Below, piece after piece: positions 46,742 to 55,950 of a stretch of DNA of 64,000 nt. The DNA comes from an uncultured bacterium (GTDB lineage: Bacteria > Bacillota > Clostridia > Lachnospirales > Lachnospiraceae), in NCBI GenBank assembly GCA_905215155.1, contig CAJMPJ010000013.1, positions 19,573-83,572 of the forward strand, written 5' to 3'. Position numbers and translations under genes: made by a program. The notes under the pieces were generated by a model, which did no database searches, was not told the origin of the DNA, and saw only the letters and a program-made list of their open reading frames with translations. The number at the start of each line of letters is the position of its first letter. Positions within the stretch are counted from its first letter, which is position 1.

Positions 46742-47648
46742 TTTGAACACGCTCCTTATTGTCTGCCCATTCCTCTAACAATTTAAAAATCACATCTTCT
46801 ATCTGCTCTTTTGTATAACTCTCCGGGAAAAACATCCGGAGCTTCTTTTCCGGCAGCTTCACCTGTAATTTCTCTGTTTTACCCTGGTAACAGATACTAT
46901 CAATTTCCGGATATGTCAGTAAATGTTCCTTAGAACACTTCTTCATTTCCTGTGCCTGCTTCATGGATGGAACCATTTCATGGTTACCCATATACTGCAG
47001 CAGTATATCCTGCTCCTCTTTTTTTAAATATGATAATTCAACAGCAGTATTAAACGGGAGCTGTTTATGATCAGCCATATCCAGAAGAACCGGATGTAAT
47101 TCCGTCAGATGGATATACCTGAGAATCTGCCGTGTACTATCCTCTGAATTTTGGCTGATATCCTCTGCCGCCAACTTCTTGCCAACTTGGCAAGAAGTTA
47201 AATCACTTCGTTTGCCCTGACGTTTCAATGCATCATATTTCATCTTATAGGCAAATGCCTTTTCACTTATTAACAGTTCTTCACGCTGGATGTTTGAGTC
47301 AACCATAATCACAGTCGATTCATCATCTGTCAGGTCCTTAATAATAACTGGCATGGTTTTCAAGCCTGCTATCTCACACGCCCTCTTGCGGCGGTGACCT
47401 GCTATAATTTCATAACCACCAGTATCCTTTATTCTTACAATACCAGGCACCAAAACTCCATGCATCTTTACACTCTCAGACAACTCAGCCATTTTGTCAT
47501 CATCCAGAACCTTAAAAGGATGATTTGAGAAAGGATGCAGATTATCCAGAGCAATCTGTTGGATGCCTGCCTGTTCCTCACTTGTCGTTCCGAACAGGGC
47601 ATCTAATGACTGTAACGGGATTGGCGTTGATTTCTTTTTACCTGCCAT
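46719..47648 (-). CDS. parB: ParB-family protein of the ICE
   Basis: 309 residues from the ATG at 47648 (GGAGG upstream; an in-frame TTG six bases earlier is less likely). ParB marks are LHPFSNHPFKVLDD, GYEIIAGHRRKRACEIAG (81-94) and DSNIQREELL, then an HTH near 168-185. It pairs with ParA, whose 3' end overlaps it by 11 bases. It likely keeps the excised ICE stable or controls its copy. Codons 151-159 contain a perfect 27-bp dyad. Confidence 0.93.
   Translation of the reverse strand: MAGKKKSTPIPLQSLDALFGTTSEEQAGIQQIALDNLHPFSNHPFKVLDDDKMAELSESVKMHGVLVPGIVRIKDTGGYEIIAGHRRKRACEIAGLKTMPVIIKDLTDDESTVIMVDSNIQREELLISEKAFAYKMKYDALKRQGKRSDLTSCQVGKKLAAEDISQNSEDSTRQILRYIHLTELHPVLLDMADHKQLPFNTAVELSYLKKEEQDILLQYMGNHEMVPSMKQAQEMKKCSKEHLLTYPEIDSICYQGKTEKLQVKLPEKKLRMFFPESYTKEQIEDVIFKLLEEWADNKERVQNDNRGCD
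47173..47199. repeat. Perfect 27-bp dyad inside parB (possible parS-like site)
   Basis: Arm AACTTCTTGCCAA, central C, and a right arm pairing at 13 of 13 positions. It covers the codons for TSCQVGKKL, the same place as the dyad in the other parB (2307-2333). Arm positions 7, 9 and 10 differ between the two copies and the opposite arm has changed to match. Confidence 0.85.
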
Positions 47649-48423
47649 GTTCAAGAACCTCCTCCGTAAAACTCATATATGCTTTCGCAACTTTACCTTT
47701 TGGTTCGTATTTAAAAATACTCTGTCCCTCTCTGACCGCTTCTTTCATCCTGACAGAAAACGGAATATAATTGTCAAACACATGAATCTGATTTCCATAG
47801 GCATTATGAAGCAATTCCATGTTGTTTCTGGCATCATTTGTATGGACATCCACCATACTGAAAAGGATACCGGCAATCTGCAGTTTCGGGTTAATCTGTC
47901 TTCTGACTTTTCCGATTGTCTTCAAGAGCTGCTGCAATCCCTTGATTGGAAGATAGGATGCTTCTACCGGAATCAACACTTCATCCGACGCTGCCAGGGC
48001 ATTGATGGTGATCATACCCAAGGATGGCATACAATCTATCAAAATTGCATCGTACCGATCTTTTACCCTGTTTAATATTTGTTTCAGGACAAACTCACGG
48101 CTCATTGCATTCACAAGCTGTACCTCTGTTCCTGCCAATCCAATATTGGAGCATATAATATCAATACCTTCCTCTGTATGCTGGATAAAGCAGTCTTCCG
48201 GAATATCTTCATCACTCAACACCATTTCCATCAGCGTTGTTAATGTTTCATTACTATTATCGCAGTCACGGAATCCAAATCCAGCAGACACATCTGACTG
48301 CGGATCAGCATCCACGACTAACACCTTCTTATTCATAAGAGCCAACCCTACACCAAGATTTGCTGCACATGCGGATTTTCCAGTTCCGCCTTTCTGGTTT
48401 ACTACTGATATAATTTTTGCCAT
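47638..48423 (-). CDS. parA: ParA/Soj partition ATPase
   Basis: 261 residues from the ATG at 48423 (AAAGGTG upstream). The deviant Walker A is KGGTGKS at 11-17; VVDADPQSDVS and AILIDCMPSLGMITINAL follow. ParA moves DNA with ParB. In ICEs it can also help maintain the circular form. It is the first gene of the ICE body in this window. Confidence 0.94.
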   Translation of the reverse strand: MAKIISVVNQKGGTGKSACAANLGVGLALMNKKVLVVDADPQSDVSAGFGFRDCDNSNETLTTLMEMVLSDEDIPEDCFIQHTEEGIDIICSNIGLAGTEVQLVNAMSREFVLKQILNRVKDRYDAILIDCMPSLGMITINALAASDEVLIPVEASYLPIKGLQQLLKTIGKVRRQINPKLQIAGILFSMVDVHTNDARNNMELLHNAYGNQIHVFDNYIPFSVRMKEAVREGQSIFKYEPKGKVAKAYMSFTEEVLEHGR

Positions 48424-48450
48424 ATTCTTTATCACCTTTCTTTGATCTCA

Positions 48451-48512
48451 AATAAAAAAGAGGACTGAATCAGACAGCCGGAACTAATGTCCATGCGAGC
48501 TAATACAGTCCT
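48451..48512 (-). promoter_or_regulatory. Attenuator-like hairpin in the parA leader
   Basis: Arms AGGACTG (48461-48467) and CAGTCCT (48506-48512), followed on the minus strand by CTTTTTTATTT only about 30 bases before the parA ATG. A terminator here would gate the operon. Upstream, 48513-48865 holds no gene or clear promoter that I can name. Confidence 0.55.
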
Positions 48513-48865
48513 AAAAATAAATATATTCAGTTATCACCGCTTTCGTGGTATAGTAAAAACATCTCAGCCATGTACTGAAATCTTTCTCTGTTTTAATTGG
48601 TTTTTTATAAAAGATCGGCCTTTCCTTCATAAATTCGTTGTTTCGTTGCAAGAATTTTTCAGGACCAAATCACCTCAACCCCGCATGTTTACTGGGTTTC
48701 TGTTGATTTAGACTTATTTTACCATCAGCATCGCCATCCCGGATTCCGGTCCAGTACAGCATTTCAAAAGCGTAATAAGATCTGGGCTTGCCCATCATAG
48801 TCTAAGCATGTTTCAGATATTGTTCCTTTGTCCAGAACTTCATTTCCTTCGGAACCTCTTATCCC

Positions 48866-49225
48866 ATGCTCCCCGTTGAGCTTGGCGAGCTTTTGGGGTT
48901 CCTCGGAAAGACTTCGGATGTTCGTGTGGCACAGTATGAAACAGAAGCCAGAACTCCCAAAGCTGACCTGATCAAAAAAATGGCACAGATCTTCGATATC
49001 AGCCCAAGAGCAATCAATGTTCCGGACATTGACTCCTATCTTGGTCTTATGCACACCCTCTTTGCACTGGAAGATATGTATGGAATCAAAATCGGAGAAA
49101 TCGAAGGAGAACTCTCTCTCCGCCTTGACCGGGAACACAAGAAATATCAGCATCTGTTCACACCTTTTCTTGCATGGCAGCAAATGGCTGCAAAACTGGA
49201 ATCCGGAGAAATCAGCCAGAAATAA
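48866..49225 (+). pseudogene. Truncated XRE-type regulator
   Basis: The frame carries the second half of an HTH_3 domain and its tail: ELGELLGFLGKTSDVRVAQYETEARTPKADLIKKMAQIFDISPRAINVPDIDSYLGLMHTLFALEDMYG. The first helices (normally ...RGLTQKELG) are missing, and upstream sequence does not supply them in any frame. It points away from the ICE operon and may mark the ICE border region. Confidence 0.65.
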
Positions 49226-49642
49226 CTTCGTGTATCATTGCCCCTCTTTAAGCGAGCTTAATCGGTGCATGATCCACTCAGTTGCTGTTCGGATTGTTGC
49301 CAAATCGTTGCCAAAACTTAACGGATTTTGTTTGGAATCCGCATAAATACTAGGCTTATTTTTGCAAAATCCTATTCGAACTCAAAGTTTTTTGTTTTAA
49401 TCTTGTTTTTCTATAATTATATATACCACTCCGTATAGATATTACTCGTATTCCTCACACTATTTTTCTTTATTGTTATGGTATCCGGTGGCTTGCACCC
49501 TCCTTTGCAAACCGGTACTACCAATCAAAGAATAATGAGAAAATGGTTTACCAATCCATGTGTATATTATGACTCTGATTTGAGAAATTTGCGTTCACTT
49601 TTTTATGATAAACATCCGCATATTTAACCGTAACGATAGTCG
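49226..49642. other. Intergenic stretch without a gene
   Basis: A/T-rich DNA with an imperfect hairpin at about 49486-49518 (CCGGTGGCTTGCA / TTGCAAACCGG) and a doubled GTTGCCAAA at 49294-49315. This is where the right border of the ICE could lie, but no attachment repeat can be identified from one end alone. Confidence 0.4.
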
Positions 49643-50680
49643 CTACTGTTTTCCGCAACATTTCTTATACTTTTTGCCACTTCCACATGGACAGGGATCA
49701 TTTGGATATATTTTTTTCTCTTTTACAACCGGAATCTGTTTTGGTGCCGTAAATTCATCAAAAATTTCATCTTCATCCATTTCCCATTTTTTAATCGAGT
49801 TCTCGAATGTGTCTAACTGCTGCTGATACCATTTGCTTTCGTTTTCTTTTCCGACATAATCGGCTAATTGCCGCGCACGCATAAAGAGAATCGAATTATC
49901 CACGTAACACGAAACACCCCATGTCACTTTTCTTACCACTTCATACGCTTTCTCTGCATCTCCATTTTCAAAAAGAATCCAGCTAAAGCTATTGGTTCCA
50001 TTTACGTTTTGCGAGTCATCCATCAGCCAATTTTCATAATATTCATATGCCTCCGCTGTTTTTCCTTCCCGAAAAAGGGATTCGCCAATGCCGCACCGAA
50101 AACAGCTGTCGTCTTCGTCTTGCCAATCAAACATCTCCAATATCTTTTGGCAGAACGCAATTCTTTCCCCATATTTTCCTGCATTTCCCAGTTCCATCTC
50201 ATAGTCCTGAAGCCAGCCGTCAATCGGATATACATAATCCTGTGACTCCATCAGACCATAAAGTGTCTCTGTTACCGGAACCTGTTTCATAACAGATTCA
50301 AAAATATCCCACGCTTCCTGCCAAAAACACAGGCCTTCTGCTGCCTTTTGTTCTTCAAAAGATTCATATCCTTTTTGAACCAACTCATCCCACTTATCCC
50401 ATTCCGTTCTTATGTGATGATCGTCCTCATAATCAATACTTTGCCTTAACATCTCCTCAAGGCTGCTTTTATACTTTTCTTCATCAAAAGCCTGTCCCTT
50501 TTTCAAAATATCATAAATTTCTGTAAGTACAACTGCTCCGATTTTATCCTTTGCTTCTGACTTTGAATACCCGGCATCCAACAGTTTGTCATATGTATTC
50601 TTCGTGCATGGAGGATCGTTTGCTTTTAACTGATTATCCACCACCTCCAAAATGCTCTTCTTCAGTCTTAAATTCGCCAC
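49643..50680 (-). CDS. SEC-C motif protein with TPR-like helices
   Basis: 345 residues, start GTG at 50680 with GGACGG upstream. An N-terminal helical part ([59 protein letters not shown]) resembles the DUF1841 type. TPR-like repeats follow ([20 protein letters not shown]), and the C-terminus has the SEC-C zinc motif [17 protein letters not shown] motifs bind zinc in SecA and many unrelated proteins. The specific role is unknown. It may be a chromosomal gene beside the ICE. Confidence 0.85.
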   Translation of the reverse strand: MANLRLKKSILEVVDNQLKANDPPCTKNTYDKLLDAGYSKSEAKDKIGAVVLTEIYDILKKGQAFDEEKYKSSLEEMLRQSIDYEDDHHIRTEWDKWDELVQKGYESFEEQKAAEGLCFWQEAWDIFESVMKQVPVTETLYGLMESQDYVYPIDGWLQDYEMELGNAGKYGERIAFCQKILEMFDWQDEDDSCFRCGIGESLFREGKTAEAYEYYENWLMDDSQNVNGTNSFSWILFENGDAEKAYEVVRKVTWGVSCYVDNSILFMRARQLADYVGKENESKWYQQQLDTFENSIKKWEMDEDEIFDEFTAPKQIPVVKEKKIYPNDPCPCGSGKKYKKCCGKQ

Positions 50681-50814
50681 TATTTTACCGTCCTTTCCAA
50701 AAGTATTTTTATCAGTTATGCTTTAAAACTTCCAATGCCCTTAATAGTAATTTTTTTCTCCTGTGTTCTTCCAAAAATGTCTTATATCCGGCATTCCATT
50801 AATGGTATCGTAAT

Positions 50815-51150
50815 TTAAGACGAAAAAGCAGAATATGCCAAAAAAGTTGGCAACTTACCATGCAGGTGGATTGGTTGAAAAAAATCTGAAGAAACGCTTG
50901 GACCTGACTATGAGAGTAAATTTAGTCCGAAACCTTTCGGTAAAGAACTCCCTGTCAAAACAGGGGCTGCTCTTCTTGATATCAACCGCACTAGCGTGTA
51001 TTACAGCGGGACACCCGTATCTCATGAGGAATTAGACTGCAAAGCGCTCATAGACCGTTTACATACGGATAATCCAGCCTGGGGTGCCCGACAGATGTCT
51101 TCACAGTTGAAAATGCGTGGTCATAAAATCGGGCGCCGAAAAATTCTGCT
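50815..51150 (+). pseudogene. IS3-family transposase remnant
   Basis: Pieces in three frames match IS3 OrfA/OrfB text: DEKAEYAKKVGNL, then VDWLKKN, then ESKFSPKPFGKELPVKTGAALLDINRTSVYYSGTPV and IDRLHTDNPAWGARQMSSQLKMRGHKIGRRK. At least two frameshifts are present and the DDE core is lost. The remainder of 50681-51212 holds no gene. Confidence 0.75.
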
Positions 51151-51212
51151 ATCAACTGTCAGACTCCAGCGTCCCGCTACGGCTTAGGGATAGCATTCTT
51201 CCCCCTCCTCAA

Positions 51213-51350
51213 CTACATATCATAGTCTTTTGGTTCTGAGCCAAATGTAACCTTGCATACAGATAATTTGCCCTCTGATATGCGTTCAAAAACGCCTACC
51301 CAAAATGGTTCCTCAAAAAATACTGTCAGTCTGCCCGAAACTTTGTCCAT
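51213..51350 (-). pseudogene. yjdF: Truncated yjdF (DUF2992) gene
   Basis: 45 residues, MDKVSGRLTVFFEEPFWVGVFERISEGKLSVCKVTFGSEPKDYDM, then TAG. This is the N-terminus of the YjdF/DUF2992 family, whose members are several times longer. AAGGAGG lies 5-6 bases before the ATG. The cut-off is next to the IS3 remnant. Its structured leader is intact. Confidence 0.75.
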
Positions 51351-51485
51351 GACAATTCCTCCTTAAAATGATTGTAATGAACAAAGAACGGACGACCCTA
51401 AGGAGGGAGGGCTACTTACACCAAATCGGTGCGACTGGACTACCTACCAGTTCTGCAAGGTTGCCTTGCGTTGTGTTTTTATCTT
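51351..51485 (-). promoter_or_regulatory. Structured leader, probable yjdF-motif riboswitch
   Basis: On the minus strand three hairpins follow each other: GCAAGG-CAA-CCTTGC, ACTGG-8-CCAGT and GCACC-GATTT-GGTGT. Then CCTCCTTA, an exact 8-base complement of the ribosome site TAAGGAGG before yjdF, appears. yjdF genes are known to be preceded by an azaaromatic-sensing riboswitch in Firmicutes. The assignment rests on gene identity and these pairings, not on a model search. Confidence 0.6.
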
Positions 51486-51637
51486 TGCCCCTATATATTA
51501 CCACATAAGCGCCCATTTTTCCACAAAAATATGGCAATCCACATATAACTGCAAACTGCCATATTATCATTTCCCTTATCTGTTTTAACTTACATGGTGC
51601 TAGCACCATGTAAAATTTTCTCCCTTTTGCACAAAAA

Positions 51638-52057
51638 TCAGAAGTCCTTCTTTTTCACGGGGCGGATCGCCTTGGGCTGGTCGATAGAAAGCCCCTCCAG
51701 GAGCCAGCGGTATTCCTGCCGGGTAAGGTTCCTTACTTGGGAGGAATTCCTTGGCCACTGAAAACGGCCGTTATCCAGTCTTTTATACAGAAGGCAGAAG
51801 CCATCTTTTTCAAAATGCAGTGCCTTGATCCGGTCACAGCGTCTCCCACAAAAAAGGAACAGGGAATTGCTGTAGGGATCCATTTCATAGGTATCCCGGA
51901 TGATGGCCATCAATCCATTAAAGCCATCTAAAGAGGGAATTAGCAATAACGTATCTATATATCTACTAATAGGTTCAATCCTATCACACCCACAACTTCC
52001 ACATTCTTTATCAGCCTGTTTAATTGCTGATACTAGATAACCAGACCATGACAACAC
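51638..52057 (-). pseudogene. tnpB: IS66-family TnpB fragment
   Basis: From about 51945 down to 51638 the frame reads NGLMAIIRDTYEMDPYSNSLFLFCGRRCDRIKALHFEKDGFCLLYKRLDNGRFQWPRN, the IS66 accessory protein TnpB (Orf2). The first 37 codons of the open frame are unrelated sequence, so the true N-terminus is missing. No tnpA or transposase lies beside it. The bases 51486-51637 hold nothing I recognise. Confidence 0.8.
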
Positions 52058-52152
52058 AGGTATCGCAGTTTAAACTTGTATTGGAGAAGAATGAGTGAAA
52101 TTGGAAGATTGTTAAATAAGTCAAGACTGATAAATTATCAAATGATTAAATA

Positions 52153-52199
52153 TTGACAACAGTAAAATATATGATATTATATAAAATATAATTATATTA
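52153..52199 (+). promoter_or_regulatory. Lipoprotein gene promoter with operator-like block
   Basis: TTGACA (52153-52158), 16-base spacer, TATTAT (52175-52180). The bases 52175-52199 (TATTATATAAAA then TATAATTATATTA) are the same as 54087-54110 upstream of blaI but for one extra A. The block contains the dyad ATATAATTATAT. It overlaps the -10, as a repressor site would. Confidence 0.7.
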
Positions 52200-52258
52200 T
52201 TTAAATATATTGTGTTTTTATCATTATTGATGGAGTTCAATATAAGGAGGAGATTTGA

Positions 52259-53350
52259 TTGTTTGATTTTAAAATGCCGAGATATGTAACTTTTATAATT
52301 ATACCATTGGCTTTCAGTACGATTGCTGTTGGATGTTCAAATACTGAAAAACTTAAACAGGAGCAATTAGCGACAGCAATAAATAGTACAGGAAAAACTG
52401 AGGTACATACATCAGAACCACCATCAAATTTTTATATGCAGGCCACTCCTGCCAGGTGGTCTGTAAATACAAAGATTGCAACCGACATGCCGGTTTTAGA
52501 CTTTGCGGATGACAACATTATTATAATGCATGATTATTTTGGGTTATTTATTTACAATCTGAACACTGGTGAAATAGAGGATAGTATTGACTTACAGGCA
52601 TTAGGATATGATTTTAGTAATGATTCTTCCTGTAGGATATCAGTCAGTCCAAATGCTGACACTATATGGATATGGTCTGTATCCTCTGAGCTTCCATATG
52701 AATATGACCGTATATCCAGAAAATTAACCGTAACAAACGATGTTTCTGAAAAAAACATATTTGAAGACTTTGTTTTAACAAAAGACATCCCACCTGAGCA
52801 ACTATCTGTAAAGCCATATCGTTGTAGTAAAAAATCAGTTTTATTTACTGACGGGAGTTATGGCATATTGAATGTTAGAAATGAAAAAATTACAGGAATA
52901 TCATATATTAGAGACGGCAAGGAGTGGGTATTATTCAGCGACAAAAATTGTACTATGCCGGAACTTTCAAGACAAGACGATTTTTTTTATGAACAATTCG
53001 TTAATGAGGGGGCAAAGTCGGCCTCTTCGTTAATATTCTCTTATTGTACTATGATAAATTATGGTGAATATGCCGGTATTTGTGCATTATCTGAAGGTAT
53101 AGAATATTCGGAAGAATTACAAAAAGAGTGGAATGCTCTGCAATTAACTGCAAGTAGTGAAGAAATAAAGACCACGAATGATAAAGCCTGTTTTAAAGTG
53201 TATATCATATCCTCTGATTCATCACCAAATAGCAGTTTGCTTCAAGGTACAAATGAAAAATATGTATACTTAAAAAAGGACTTGACAAATGGTTGGTATG
53301 TTGAAGGTTTTTGGAATGATACAGTTCCTAATGAGGAGTGGTGGAGTTGA
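52259..53350 (+). CDS. Lipoprotein, possible beta-propeller sensor (363 aa)
   Basis: Start TTG at 52259, 8 bases after GGAGG; the ATG at 52274 is too far from it. Signal peptide and lipobox: FIIIPLAFSTIAVGC, with the lipid cysteine at about residue 26. The middle has beta-strand-like turns (HDYFGLFIYNLNTGEIEDSIDL, SVSPNADTIWIWSV, GSYGILNVRNEKITGISYI) like a small propeller. It would face the outside of the membrane. Its promoter shares the operator-like block with blaI. No named family recognised. Confidence 0.75.
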   Translation: MFDFKMPRYVTFIIIPLAFSTIAVGCSNTEKLKQEQLATAINSTGKTEVHTSEPPSNFYMQATPARWSVNTKIATDMPVLDFADDNIIIMHDYFGLFIYNLNTGEIEDSIDLQALGYDFSNDSSCRISVSPNADTIWIWSVSSELPYEYDRISRKLTVTNDVSEKNIFEDFVLTKDIPPEQLSVKPYRCSKKSVLFTDGSYGILNVRNEKITGISYIRDGKEWVLFSDKNCTMPELSRQDDFFYEQFVNEGAKSASSLIFSYCTMINYGEYAGICALSEGIEYSEELQKEWNALQLTASSEEIKTTNDKACFKVYIISSDSSPNSSLLQGTNEKYVYLKKDLTNGWYVEGFWNDTVPNEEWWS

Positions 53351-53503
53351 ATCAATCTGTTTGGGCATTTTTATGGTTTATAACCATTGGATGAAAAGAG
53401 AAAGAAATATTTATAACAACAGCATACCGTTGCATAAAATGGTGCATTTATTACATGAATTACGAGAGGAGAATAACGTACAAAGAGATGAAGGAGGAAG
53501 AAA

Positions 53504-53850
53504 ATGAAACGTATTATAAGCCTTTTGCTTTCTACAATGCCGGGTCAACGGTTGTTCGCTTGAATAGGCGTGAATATGACACGCTTTATGTAAAAACAGA
53601 TGGAGGAAATCTAAATGTACGTTCAGGAGCAGGTACAGAGTATGCAATCGTTGGAAAACTTGCCAACGGAACCAAAATTGATGGATGGAGTATTTTCGGC
53701 AGGGTTGACAGTGAGGGACGTTCCTGGACAAATATCACGGCAAAAGATATCAATGGAAAGTCAGTTACAGGCTGGGTTTTAGATGATTATCTTACAGCCA
53801 CGCCGCCTTCACGTGCTGTTCCTGTTGGGATTGGTCCTGATGTTGGCTAG
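53504..53850 (+). pseudogene. Secreted SH3-domain protein, apparently frameshifted
   Basis: AAGGAGGAAGAAA precedes an ATG at 53504 that reads MKRIISLLLSTM, a signal-peptide start, but stops at TGA after 19 codons. The bacterial SH3 domain lies in another frame: EYDTLYVKTDGGNLNVRSGAGTEYAIVGKLANGTKIDGW ... GWVLDDYLTA. That frame is open from 53455 with no matching ribosome site. A small indel near 53540-53565 is the likely cause. Confidence 0.6.
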
Positions 53851-54137
53851 TTTGCATAAGTAACTGTTAAAATAGTACTTTCTCTCGTAAAAAGAATTCA
53901 GACAAAATGCACCATAAAAAAGAAATTGTGGGAGATTCCTTATCTAAAGGGGTCTCCCCTTTTCGTCTTCATATTACTATAAAAATATGGAATCACAAAA
54001 GAGATAAGATTAATGGATTAATATGTAGTCCAAAGATTTTTAATATTATGAACAGATTATGTATTAACAAAAATACGAATATATGGTATTATATAAATAT
54101 AATTATATTAACAAATACGCAGAAAGGAGGGGAATTT
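53851..54137 (+). promoter_or_regulatory. blaI promoter region with operator-like block
   Basis: TTAACA (54064-54069), 17-base spacer, TATTAT (54087-54092), then the A/T block 54087-54110 shared with the lipoprotein promoter, including the dyad ATATAATTATAT. The BlaI-like repressor encoded just downstream is the natural candidate ligand. The rest of the stretch holds no gene. Confidence 0.7.
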
Positions 54138-54551
54138 ATGGCAAGACCTGCCGAAGCACCTTTAGATTATCTGGGTGGAAAGAAAAAACTTTCTGCTACA
54201 GAGTTTGAATTTATGAAATTTATTTGGAAACATCCGGAAGGTGTCAGTAGTGAGGAAATCTATCAGGCATTTCCGCAAGCAAGAGGTACAAAAAGTACGA
54301 TTTTGTATCATCTTTCTGAAAAGGGCTATGTTGATAAAAAGCAAAGTGGACTTCATCATTTCTATACGGTTTTAGTCACACAGGAAGAATATGAGCAGGC
54401 ATTACTTCGACAACAGATTGAGGGGGTACTGGGTAATACTTCTTTTGAACGCCTAGTTGCTGCCTTCTGTGGGAAGACATTGTCAAAAGCACAGATAGAA
54501 AAAACCAGAAATCTTTTAAAGGAGCTGGAAGATGAGCTGGAAGATAAGTGA
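54138..54551 (+). CDS. blaI: BlaI/MecI/CopY-family repressor
   Basis: 137 residues from the ATG at 54138 (AAAGGAGGGG upstream; the longer open frame lacks a ribosome site). The winged helix is typical: LSATEFEFMKFIWKHPEGVSSEEIYQAF, GTKSTILYHLSEKGYVDKKQSGLHHFYTVLVTQEEYEQALL, then a dimerisation helix pair. In the known systems the cognate membrane protease signals cleavage of BlaI and derepression. The 3' end overlaps blaR1 by 20 bases. Confidence 0.9.
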   Translation: MARPAEAPLDYLGGKKKLSATEFEFMKFIWKHPEGVSSEEIYQAFPQARGTKSTILYHLSEKGYVDKKQSGLHHFYTVLVTQEEYEQALLRQQIEGVLGNTSFERLVAAFCGKTLSKAQIEKTRNLLKELEDELEDK

Positions 54552-55950
54552 CATTTTGGCACTGTTAGTAACGATATTTGTCTCATTGAATATTTTAATA
54601 TCGGTTATATCCCTTTCCGGAAAACATCTGGAAAGAAGAATGGACATGGGTCATTTAAGTTTGTTTTTAAAAATGGTTGTAGTATTCAGTGCCTTTGGTA
54701 TGCCGGTATTGGCCGGTGTAATTTTGTATAAATTCGTTTTAGGGGAAAGAATTTATTTGGTCAGTGATGATTTGCTTTATATGGATACCATTCACAAAAG
54801 TTCAATTAGCTACGGAACACCTTGGGGAAATCACTGGATATCTCTGCTACTTTTTCTCGCCTGGTTTTTTGGATTTATCTATTATGGTATCTTCAAATAT
54901 GCAAAGGACAGAAGGATTCTCAAAAAACTGGAAAAATGCAGTAAGTATACTCAGGATAAACTTCTAATAGAGATAAAAAGAGAGGTAATGGATGAATTAG
55001 GTCTGAAGGGTCCGGTGTTGTTATTATCGAATGGTATAATTCAGTCTCCTTTTATGACAGGAATATTTGAACAGAAAATTTTCTTGCCGGAGAGTAATTA
55101 CACGCAGAAAGAGTGGGGATTGCTGTTAAAGCATGAGTTGGTTCACTGCAAAAATCAGGATTATTTTTTTCGCAGACTTGTGTTTATTTTATGCGCTCTG
55201 CATTGGTTTAATCCGCTTATTTACAGACTAACAGATTATTTTATTGAAGTAAATGAAATGGCCTGCGATGAGAAAGTGCTTAATCGTCAGCCCGTCAAAA
55301 GACATACTATGTATGCGGAACTAATTTTACAAATACAGGAAAAAGAGCTTGGTTTAGCTACGGTGTCGCTTACCGGCCATACGGTAAACGGTTTGGAAAG
55401 GAGAATCAGAAATATCATGAAAAAGACTGAAAAAACAAAGAGAATATCATTTGCTGTGTTGGTAATGTCAATGGTTTTGATGTGTCCCCTTACAGTGTTT
55501 GCTGCTTCTTGGGGTATGTCAAATTTACAGGATTTAGTGGTAAAGAAACTTTGGATTACGGAAGTTGAAGTCCAGCAGGAATCTACAGAATTGCCTGAGA
55601 AGACGGAATTTCACTATTCGGAAGATGTAATAGAATACCCGATGCAGATAAATCCAAAGGGAGTAACGTCAATTGATATAACGATTGATGGAAAAAATGT
55701 GAAGTATGGAGATAGTCTTTCTTTGACCTCAGGTAATAAAGTGGCCTTTATACTACAATCAGATAGTAGTTCTGACAGTTTTAAGGCGGGACTTGAGGAT
55801 TCCAAAGGCAAGAGAATATATGTTCAGACTTCTAAAGGATGGATTGACCATACATTTTCAATCGAGCAATCTGGAAGCTATAAAATATTCTTGGAGGGTA
55901 CTACGTCAAAGAGCATACATGTTACCGGAAGCATAACTATATTAAAATAA
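54532..55950 (+). CDS. BlaR1-like M56 membrane metallopeptidase
   Basis: 472 residues; ATG with AAGGAG upstream. It has four N-terminal membrane helices (about 5-27, 42-67, 103-123) and a cytosolic M56 peptidase with HELVHCKNQDYFFRR (zinc ligands) and EVNEMACDEKVL, then another helix (about 303-323, ISFAVLVMSMVLMCPLTVFA). The extracytoplasmic part is 150 residues, without the penicillin-binding SxxK sensor of classic BlaR1. It must sense something else, perhaps with the lipoprotein. Confidence 0.88.
   Translation: MSWKISDILALLVTIFVSLNILISVISLSGKHLERRMDMGHLSLFLKMVVVFSAFGMPVLAGVILYKFVLGERIYLVSDDLLYMDTIHKSSISYGTPWGNHWISLLLFLAWFFGFIYYGIFKYAKDRRILKKLEKCSKYTQDKLLIEIKREVMDELGLKGPVLLLSNGIIQSPFMTGIFEQKIFLPESNYTQKEWGLLLKHELVHCKNQDYFFRRLVFILCALHWFNPLIYRLTDYFIEVNEMACDEKVLNRQPVKRHTMYAELILQIQEKELGLATVSLTGHTVNGLERRIRNIMKKTEKTKRISFAVLVMSMVLMCPLTVFAASWGMSNLQDLVVKKLWITEVEVQQESTELPEKTEFHYSEDVIEYPMQINPKGVTSIDITIDGKNVKYGDSLSLTSGNKVAFILQSDSSSDSFKAGLEDSKGKRIYVQTSKGWIDHTFSIEQSGSYKIFLEGTTSKSIHVTGSITILK

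Noticed and set aside
48764..49183. 139-codon minus-strand frame opposite the XRE fragment
   Set aside because: Antisense to a recognisable regulator frame; no ribosome site or family features.
50835..51187. Functional IS3 element
   Set aside because: Frames are broken at least twice and the DDE core and terminal repeats are missing.
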